Shown here piece by piece: positions 58,535 to 64,000 of a stretch of 64,000 nt of DNA. The stretch is from positions 62,001-126,000 of the forward strand of contig CAVSKI010000001.1 in assembly GCA_963728495.1 (NCBI GenBank), read 5' to 3'. Made by a program: the position numbers and the translations under genes. This DNA comes from JACVRW01 sp963728495 (GTDB lineage Bacteria > Actinomycetota > Thermoleophilia > Solirubrobacterales > Thermoleophilaceae). The notes beneath the pieces were generated by a model that was not told where the DNA came from, made no database searches, and worked only from the letters and a program-made list of their open reading frames with translations. Numbering within the stretch: the first letter of the stretch is position 1; each line of letters opens with the position of its first letter.

Positions 58535-59993
58535 GGCGCGGGCTGCTCTTCGCCCTGCTGGCCTTCGCCGTGCTCGGGCTCACCGCGCCGGGTGCGTCGG
58601 CCCATCCCCTCGGCAACTTCAGCATCAACCACCTCGCCAAGGTGAAGGTGTCCAGCGACCGGGTGGACGTCCTGTACACGCTCGACCAGGCGGAGATCCC
58701 CACCTTCCAGGAGCGCGATCAGGAGCACTCTGAGGTGCTCGCGGCCAAACGCGGCGAGGTGGCGCGCGGACTGGCGCTCACGGTGGACGGTCGCCGGGTG
58801 CCGCTCGAGCTGGCCCCGTCGAGCAAGCTCACGAATCCGAAGGGCCAGGGCGGCCTGCGGACCACGCGACTCGAGCTGTCGCTGTTCGCGGCCGTGGACG
58901 ATCCACGGCGCGTCGAGCTGGTCGACCGCAGCTTCCCCGATCGGGTGGGCTGGAAGGCCATAGTCGTCGAGCCCGGCGAGGGCACGGCGGTGCGAACCAG
59001 CACCCCCTCGGGAGATCCGACCGATGGCCTGCGGCGCTACCCGGACGACCTGCTCAACAGCCCGCTCGACCGCCGCTCCGCCACCTTCAACGTCCAGCCC
59101 GGCGACGGCAGCCTGGTGGCGCCGCGCGCCGAGGGCGAGCGCACGGTGACCACCCGGGACGCCAGCGGCCAGGGCTTCGCCGGCCTGTTCGACGACGCGG
59201 CCGCGGGTAAGGGCGTTCTCCTGTTCATGCTGCTGGCCGCCTTCGGCTGGGGCGCCCTTCATGCGCTCTCGCCCGGCCACGGTAAGGCCATGGTCGCGGC
59301 CTATCTGATCGGCACGCGCGGCACCGCGCGCCATGCCGTGGGCCTCGGGGTGACCGTGACGGTGACCCACACGCTCGGCGTGTTCGCGCTGGGTCTCGTG
59401 ACCCTCCTGCTGTCCCAATACATCCTGCCCGAGGACCTCTACCCGTGGCTCACGCTCGTGTCGGGGCTGCTCGTGGTGGGAATCGGCGCGGGTGTGCTGC
59501 GCGCGCGGATTCGCTGGGCGCGCGCGCGACGCGCCGGCACCGCTTCGGGTCACGGACCGAGCGCCGAGGCCGCGCTGCACAGTCACGGACCGGGCGATCA
59601 CCACCATCACCACGGTCATTCACATGACCACGGCCACAGCCACAGCCACCCCACGGCCACTCCCACGACGAAGACCACACGGTCACCCGCCGCAGTCTGA
59701 TCGGAATGGGGGCGGCCGCCGGCCTGATCCCATGCCCCTCCGCTCTCGTGGTGCTGCTCGGCGCGATCGCCCAGCACGAAGTCGCCCTCGGTCTCCTGTT
59801 GATCGTTGCCTTCAGCCTCGGACTCGCCGGCACGTTGACCGGCCTGGGGCTCTTGGTGGTCTACGCGCGGCGACTGCTGCCGCGCGTTCGAATGGACGGC
59901 CGGGTGGCCGCAGTTCTGCCCGCGGCATCGGCGCTCGTGATCGTGATCGTGGGCTTCGTGCTCACGGCTCGGGCCGTCCCCGGCGTCGTCTGA
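58531..59993 (+). pseudogene. NicO/HupE-type nickel/cobalt exporter gene with a frameshift in its His-rich loop
   Basis: Frame 1 (58531-59700) gives a signal peptide ending ASAHPLGNFSINHLAKVKV, an extracytoplasmic domain and four membrane segments with ALHALSPGHGKAMVAAYL, the NicO metal motif, then a loop HHHHHGHSHDHGHSHSHP. The C-terminal helices (LIPCPSALVVLLGAIAQHEV, a second metal-linked motif) lie in another frame, 59706-59993. Adding one C to the CCCC run near 59648 would join them through PHGHSHDEDHTVTRRSLIGM. The real protein would be about 487 residues. Sequencing error in the C-run is a serious alternative. Confidence 0.8.
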
Positions 59994-60050
59994 GAGCCGT
60001 AGTGATCCAGTCGGCGCGGTAGCGCGAAGGACCTTCATGAAACTCCCGCG

Positions 60051-60062
60051 CAGTTGTAACTG
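60051..60062 (+). promoter_or_regulatory. candidate Fur-family operator
   Basis: CAGTTGTAACTG is a 12-bp inverted repeat (arms CAGTT/AACTG) in the gap before the Fur-type gene. CGCAGTTG recurs at 60049-60056 and 60066-60073. The position just upstream of the TAGGAT box (60095-60100) fits autoregulation, but the sequence is not a canonical Fur, Zur or Nur box. Confidence 0.35.
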
Positions 60063-60111
60063 ACTCGCAGTTGCGTGGAACTCGTGTTTGGCCGTAGGAT
60101 CGACCGACCTC

Positions 60112-60612
60112 GTGACCGCTCCCCACACCGGCCCCCCGCTCGCCGCCCCGGACATGGACGCTGCCGTGGACGCTCTGCGCGAACACGGCCTGCGGGTGTC
60201 GGCCGCCCGGCGCCTCGTGCTCGAGTCGCTGTTCGCCGCCGAGGGGCCAATCCCGGCGGAGCGGATCGCCGACGGCCTGGCCGGCCGGCTGCCGCAATCC
60301 GACCTGGCGTCGGTCTACCGCAACCTCGAAACGCTCGAGACGGTAGGCCTCGTGCGCCACTTCCACCTCGGCCACGGCCCGGGCCTCTACGGGCTGGCCG
60401 GCGCCGGCGAGCGCGAGTACCTCGTATGCAGCTCCTGCCATGCGGTGCGCGCAGTCGAACCCGGCGACATGGACCGTGTGCGCTCGATGATCCAGCGCGA
60501 GTTCGGCTACGACGCGCGCTTCTCCCACTTCCCGATCGTCGGCCTCTGCGCGGACTGCGCTCGCGAGGGGCAAGCCCGCCCGCCCTCGGAAAGGAGCCAC
60601 GCGCATGATTGA
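60112..60612 (+). CDS. Fur-family metalloregulator
   Basis: A 166-residue Fur/Zur/Nur-type repressor. The winged helix is VDALREHGLRVSAARRLVLE, then SVYRNLETLETVGLVRHFHL. The structural zinc site is CSSCH and CADC. GTG 60112 is preferred over TTG 60088. It overlaps the CbiM gene by 8 nt and leads the Co/Ni transporter operon. Regulation of that operon by Ni, Co or Zn is the obvious inference. Confidence 0.88.
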   Translation: MTAPHTGPPLAAPDMDAAVDALREHGLRVSAARRLVLESLFAAEGPIPAERIADGLAGRLPQSDLASVYRNLETLETVGLVRHFHLGHGPGLYGLAGAGEREYLVCSSCHAVRAVEPGDMDRVRSMIQREFGYDARFSHFPIVGLCADCAREGQARPPSERSHAHD

Positions 60613-61315
60613 CCTCCCCATCGCCCTCCACATCCCGGACGGCTTTCTCAGCGGCGGCGTGGCTGCCGTCTGCGCGGTCGCCGCCATCGCCGCGGTGGGC
60701 TACGGGCTGCGCGTGGCCAACATCGAGCTCGACGAGGCCCGCGTGCCCCTGCTCGGCGTGCTGGCCGCGTTCATCTTCGCCGCCCAGATGCTGAACTTCC
60801 CGATCGCCGGCGGTACGAGCGGCCACTTCCTGGGCGCGACGTTGGCCGCGGTGCTGCTCGGTCCGTGGCTCGCCTGCCTGGTCATGGCCGTGGTGATCAC
60901 CGTCCAGGCCTTCGCGTTCGCCGACGGTGGCATCAGCGCCCTCGGGGCCAACATCCTGAACATGGGGGTGCTCGGAGCGCTGCTGGCCGGCTTTCTCGTG
61001 GTGGCGGCCAACCGGGTGCTTCCGCACACGCGGATGGCATTCCTGGGTACGGTCGGCGTGGTGTCCTGGCTAGCCGTGATGATCGGCGCCACCGCCACCA
61101 GCCTGGAGCTCGCCGTGTCGGACACGGTCCCGCTCGGCACCTCGCTGCCGGCGATGCTCGGGGTGCACTCGCTGATCGGCATCGGCGAAGCGGTGATCAC
61201 GGTGGCGGCGGTGAGCGCGGTGCTCGCCGCCCGGCCCGACCTGGTCGCGCTGGCGCCCAAGGAGCTCACCACAACCGGTGCTCGGGTGGCGCAGCCCGCC
61301 GAAGGGGCGGCCTGA
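60605..61315 (+). CDS. cbiM: CbiM/NikM-type substrate-binding component of a Co/Ni ECF transporter
   Basis: A 236-residue membrane protein with seven or so helices. It has the LHIPDGFLSGGVAAVCAV N-terminus, FPIAGGTSGHFLGATLAAVL, FADGGISALGANILNMGVLG and HSLIGIGEAVITVAAVSAVL. In characterised CbiM/NikM the mature protein starts with Met-His, which helps bind the ion. Here the His is at residue 9 after IDLPIAL, so the N-terminus is extended or processed. It is the metal-recognition subunit. Confidence 0.9.
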   Translation: MIDLPIALHIPDGFLSGGVAAVCAVAAIAAVGYGLRVANIELDEARVPLLGVLAAFIFAAQMLNFPIAGGTSGHFLGATLAAVLLGPWLACLVMAVVITVQAFAFADGGISALGANILNMGVLGALLAGFLVVAANRVLPHTRMAFLGTVGVVSWLAVMIGATATSLELAVSDTVPLGTSLPAMLGVHSLIGIGEAVITVAAVSAVLAARPDLVALAPKELTTTGARVAQPAEGAA

Positions 61316-61316
61316 C

Positions 61317-61640
61317 ATGAAGACCCGCATTTTCGTCATCCTCGCCCTCGCCGTGGCGGTGGGACTGGCCACGGCCGTTTCCCCGTTCGCGTCGGCAAAC
61401 CCGGACGGCCTGGAGAAGGTCGCGGAGAAGAAGGACTTCATCCACGAGGGCCAGCTCGCCGGCATCCAGGAGGACTCGCCCATCCCCGACTACGCCTTCC
61501 CGGGAGTGGAGAACGAGCGTGTGGCCACGGGTCTGGCCGGCTTCGTCGGCACCCTCGCCGTCTTCGCCCTCGGCTACGGGCTCGCGTTCGTGCTCAGGCG
61601 CCGCGAGCGCGGGAATGCCCCTCCGGGGGCGCCTGCGTGA
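61317..61640 (+). CDS. cbiN: CbiN-like PDGLE-domain protein
   Basis: A 107-residue protein with an N-terminal helix (IFVILALAVAVGLATAVSPF), the PDGLEKVAEKKDF motif on the outer face, PIPDYAFPGV, and a C-terminal helix (LAGFVGTLAVFALGYGLAFV). This is the PDGLE/CbiN/NikN auxiliary subunit, which stabilises CbiM and is needed for Co/Ni uptake. It starts 1 nt after the CbiM stop. The NikN/CbiN distinction cannot be made, so the symbol is by class. Confidence 0.82.
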   Translation: MKTRIFVILALAVAVGLATAVSPFASANPDGLEKVAEKKDFIHEGQLAGIQEDSPIPDYAFPGVENERVATGLAGFVGTLAVFALGYGLAFVLRRRERGNAPPGAPA

Positions 61641-61643
61641 GAC

Positions 61644-62429
61644 GTGGGCGGGCTCTGTAACCATTCGCTCGAGCTGACCGGGCTGGCCGGCGACCCCGCC
61701 AGCCCGGTGCATCGTCTGGATCCCCGGGCCAAGATCCTCGGCCTGGTGGCGGTGACGCTGGTGGCGGTCTCGACGCCGCTCTCGGCGTGGCCGGTGTTCG
61801 TGGGCTGCGGCATGGTCCTGGTGGCCGTGGCGGCCACGGCCCGCGTCGCGCCGCGCGACATCTGGCGAAGGGCGCGCTTCATCCTGCCGCTGGTGCTGCT
61901 GGCGGCCGTTTTCCTGCCCTTCGTGCGGAAGGGCGGGCAGGCGTACGACATCGGCCCGCTCACCGCGTACGAGGACGGGCTCGAGGTGTTCGGCGCGGTG
62001 GCGCTCAAGGCCACGATCGGCACCGTCAGCGCCGTGCTGCTCGGCGCCACCACCACCTTCCCCGCCGTCCTCCGAGGCCTCGAGGCGATGCGGGTGCCGC
62101 GGCTGCTGGTGCTGATCGCCGCCTTCATGTACCGCTACCTGTTCGTGATCGTCGAGGAGGCCGGGCGCATGCGCGCGGCGCTCGCTGCCCGCGCCTATCG
62201 GCCGCGGACGGCACTGCACGCCGGCGCTCTCGGGCGGGTGGCCACGGCGATGTTCCTGCGCACCTACGCCCGCGGCGAGCGGGTCTACCACGCAATGCTC
62301 GCGCGCGGCTACACCGGCGCCATGCCGAATCTGAGCCCACTGGTGTTGCGCCGCGCCGACCTGTTCTTCGTTGCCCTGGTGCTGGTGGCGCTCGTGCCCC
62401 TGCGGGTGGCCACCCAGGTGGCCGCATGA
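61644..62429 (+). CDS. cbiQ: CbiQ-type energy-coupling transmembrane protein
   Basis: A 261-residue EcfT-type protein from GTG 61644. It has VHRLDPRAKILGLVAVTLVA, the helix-rich middle with RFILPLVLLAAVFLPFV, FRG-type ATTTFPAVLRGLEAMRVPR, MYRYLFVIVEEAGRMRAALA AR-type coupling helices, and ARGYTGAM, the second ARG motif. It links CbiM to the ATPase. It overlaps the ATPase gene by 4 nt. Confidence 0.9.
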   Translation: MGGLCNHSLELTGLAGDPASPVHRLDPRAKILGLVAVTLVAVSTPLSAWPVFVGCGMVLVAVAATARVAPRDIWRRARFILPLVLLAAVFLPFVRKGGQAYDIGPLTAYEDGLEVFGAVALKATIGTVSAVLLGATTTFPAVLRGLEAMRVPRLLVLIAAFMYRYLFVIVEEAGRMRAALAARAYRPRTALHAGALGRVATAMFLRTYARGERVYHAMLARGYTGAMPNLSPLVLRRADLFFVALVLVALVPLRVATQVAA

Positions 62430-63217
62430 GCTGTGCGATCCACGCCGTGGGGCTCGTCTACGCCTACCCCAACGGGCATCGCGGGCTGGACGGCATCGAC
62501 CTTCACGTGAACCACGGCGAGCGCGTGGCCGTGCTCGGCCCCAATGGAGCGGGCAAGACCACGCTCATGCTCCATCTCAACGGCCTGATGACCGGACCGG
62601 GGGCGCTCGAGGTGGCGGGAGTCGACGTGGGGCCGAAGACCCTCCCGGAGCTGCGCCGGCGCGTGGGACTTGTCTTCCAAGATCCGGACGATCAGCTTTT
62701 CATGCCCACTGTCGAGGAGGACGTCGCGTTCGGGCCGCTCAACATGGGACTCGAGCGCGACGAGGCCCGCGAGCGCGTGGCCGAGGCGCTAGGAGCGGTG
62801 CGCATGCGGGCCACCGCCGACCGCCCGCCCTATCAGCTCTCCATGGGCGAGCGGCGCCGGGTGGCCATCGCCACCGTCCTGGCCATGCGCCCTCAGCTGC
62901 TGGTGCTCGACGAGCCATCGGCCAACCTCGACCCCCGCGCGCGGCGAGAGCTGCTCGAGGTGCTGGCGCGCATCGAGCGCACCATGCTCGTGACCACCCA
63001 CGACCTGCCGCTTGCGGCCGAGTTGTGCGAGCGGGCGGTGATACTCGCGCGCGGGCGCGTGGTTGCCGACGGGCCCTGCAGGGAGATCCTGGGCGACCCG
63101 GAGCTGCTGGGTGCCAACGACCTGGAGCTACCATCGGGCTTCGACCTGGACCGTGTTGAGCTACGACCCCGGCCCGACGCGAAGCACTCCGAGCTACTGG
63201 AGACGTCACGGAGGTAA
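62426..63217 (+). CDS. cbiO: CbiO-type ATPase of the Co/Ni ECF transporter
   Basis: A 263-residue ABC ATPase: Walker A VLGPNGAGKTTLMLHLNG, Q-loop VFQDPDDQLFMPTVEEDVAF typical of ECF ATPases, signature QLSMGERRRVAIATVLAM, Walker B LLVLDEPSANLDP, H-loop TTHDLPLAAEL. It powers the CbiMNQ transporter as a homodimer. The ATG overlaps the cbiQ stop. A His-rich peptide gene follows after 4 nt. Confidence 0.92.
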   Translation: MSCAIHAVGLVYAYPNGHRGLDGIDLHVNHGERVAVLGPNGAGKTTLMLHLNGLMTGPGALEVAGVDVGPKTLPELRRRVGLVFQDPDDQLFMPTVEEDVAFGPLNMGLERDEARERVAEALGAVRMRATADRPPYQLSMGERRRVAIATVLAMRPQLLVLDEPSANLDPRARRELLEVLARIERTMLVTTHDLPLAAELCERAVILARGRVVADGPCREILGDPELLGANDLELPSGFDLDRVELRPRPDAKHSELLETSRR

Positions 63218-63221
63218 CGAC

Positions 63222-63392
63222 ATGGAAGAACTCGAGCACAGCCACGACGGCGAGACCCACTCGCATCCGCACTCGTCCGAGGACCACGAGCACACCGACC
63301 ACGAGCACGAGCACAGCCACGACGGCGAGACCCATACCCATCCCCACACCCATGAGGCGGGGCAAGAGCAGGACCACGAGCATTCGCACTAG
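63222..63392 (+). CDS. histidine-rich metal-binding peptide (56 aa)
   Basis: A 56-residue peptide with 18 histidines and many Asp/Glu. It contains two copies of SHDGETH(S/T)HPH joined by DHEHTDHEHEH, ending DHEHSH. GGAGGTAACGAC precedes the ATG. It is the last gene of the fur-cbiMNQO operon. Sequestering or handing on Ni, Co or Zn after import is the likely role, as with His-rich tails of HypB, UreE and CooJ. No family name known. Confidence 0.75.
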   Translation: MEELEHSHDGETHSHPHSSEDHEHTDHEHEHSHDGETHTHPHTHEAGQEQDHEHSH

Positions 63393-63408
63393 CCCTCGGA
63401 GGCGCTGA

Positions 63409-63873
63409 TCAGCCGCCTGTCTGGAAGGCGCGCAGCGCCAGCGTGAGTATCAGCAGCGCACCGACGGTCATCACACCCATCTCGTTCAGCGCCACGCGCC
63501 GGGCCAGGGTTACCTGCTCGGCGCGCTTGAGCGCGTCCACGTCGTCCACACCTTCGAGCTCGCGCTGCGCCACCCCGGCTCGCATGCCCTCGCTGACCAG
63601 CGAGATCACCAGCGGCGCGACCCCGTAGACCACGTGGAGCCCGTCCGGCGCGGCCAGTCCCCGGGCCAGCAGGATGAACCCCACAACGGCCTGCACCACC
63701 ACCGTGGCCTGGGCCACCCGCAGCAGCGGCCAGAAGGTGATCGAAGCGCGCGCGTCCTTGCGCAGCCAGCTCAAGGCGCCCCACCCCGCGGCCACGGCGT
63801 TGGACACCACCACGGCGATTCCGACGATCATGTGAAACTCGCTCAGGGGGTGTCCTTCCGCACTATGTAGCAC
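63409..63873 (-). CDS. integral membrane protein, unknown
   Basis: A 154-residue protein with four hydrophobic segments (MIVGIAVVVSNAVAAGWGAL, ATVVVQAVVGFILLARGLAA, HVVYGVAPLVISLVSEGMRA, ALNEMGVMTVGALLILTLAL), a soluble loop GVAQRELEGVDDVDALKR, and no metal motif I recognise. The GTG at 63873 is the longest start; ATG 63831 is equally plausible. It is divergent from nuoA and convergent with the metal operon, so a respiratory link is possible. Confidence 0.65.
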   Translation of the reverse strand: MLHSAEGHPLSEFHMIVGIAVVVSNAVAAGWGALSWLRKDARASITFWPLLRVAQATVVVQAVVGFILLARGLAAPDGLHVVYGVAPLVISLVSEGMRAGVAQRELEGVDDVDALKRAEQVTLARRVALNEMGVMTVGALLILTLALRAFQTGG

Positions 63874-63891
63874 CTCCGCACAAGAAACCGT

Positions 63892-63908
63892 TATACCTCC
63901 CTGTCTCG
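63892..63908 (+). promoter_or_regulatory. -10 box of the nuo operon
   Basis: TATACC at 63892-63897 lies 10 nt before the GTG of nuoA with no clear ribosome-binding site, in line with other leaderless starts here. Confidence 0.4.
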
Positions 63909-64000
63909 TGCTGAAGAGCTACCTGCCAGCTCTCGTCTTTCTGGTGCTGGGAATCGGCGTCGGCACAGCCTTCACGCTGGCCAACGGCGTGCTCGGTCCG
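63908..64000 (+). CDS. nuoA: NADH-quinone oxidoreductase subunit A, partial
   Basis: The first 31 codons from GTG 63908 read MLKSYLPALVFLVLGIGVGT then AFTLANGVLGP, matching the first membrane helix of actinobacterial NuoA. The remainder lies beyond the window. It probably opens the nuo operon for respiratory complex I. The call rests on one helix and is fair. Confidence 0.65.
   Translation, partial: MLKSYLPALVFLVLGIGVGTAFTLANGVLGP

Overview
High-GC, gene-dense actinobacterial chromosome. Frequent GTG/TTG starts, ATGA stop-start overlaps, an F420-type (LLM) oxidoreductase, DUF2630, DUF4331, SigG-like and LuxR-family regulators and the start of a nuo operon suggest the Thermoleophilia/Solirubrobacterales branch. 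This placement is an inference; no rRNA is present. Many genes lack a Shine-Dalgarno and have a TANNNT box 6-11 nt before the start, so leaderless mRNAs appear common.

Layout. 1-10 kb: tail of an acyl-CoA ligase, enoyl-CoA hydratase, amidinotransferase, HAD hydrolase, SDR plus SnoaL-fused sigma factor, divergent Lrp/LysE pair, frameshifted LLM oxidoreductase, YbjQ, PhzF and a secreted three-repeat protein. 10-20 kb: FAD monooxygenase divergent from a giant LuxR (LAL) regulator, DUF1835 protein, NAD kinase, two DHFR-like genes (one broken). 19-26.5 kb: flavoproteins (CNB-thioredoxin-reductase-like fusion, disulfide oxidoreductase, NDH-2/SQR-like), VOC proteins and a frameshifted second NAD kinase. 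26.5-36.7 kb: qNOR with a Cys-rich membrane partner, MgtE, VIT1-like transporter, transaldolase, ferredoxin reductase-like flavoprotein, Rox-like monooxygenase and methyltransferase. 36.7-44 kb: second CNB-TrxR-like fusion, secreted metalloprotease, response regulator, an ice-binding protein/L,D-transpeptidase pair preceded by a possible c-di-GMP riboswitch, and an ABC exporter. 44-46 kb: gene remnants (STAS, GGDEF). 46-54 kb: tRNA-Arg, two tRNA-Ser, serS, FrnE-like protein, sigma factor plus Ogt, a second L,D-transpeptidase, an ArsR/SRPBCC operon with a visible operator, a decayed homing-endonuclease-like gene running into a tRNA-Ser, cytochrome c and cupredoxin lipoproteins. 54-64 kb: anti-sigma-type ATPase, then DUF4331, TPR and NicO genes, a Fur-family regulator, a CbiMNQO-type Co/Ni transporter, a His-rich 56-residue peptide and nuoA.

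Two things stand out. First, a family of about 170-245 bp inverted-repeat elements has three copies, at 2530-2698, 10786-11026 and 54281-54525, each between convergent genes and each with a large central hairpin. Second, the right end is a metal-handling block of about 8 kb: the DUF4331-TPR-NicO module, a Fur-type regulator, an ECF transporter and a His-rich peptide. At least ten genes are frameshifted or truncated, nearly all accessory functions, which points to local gene decay, although assembly indels cannot be excluded for the single-base cases.
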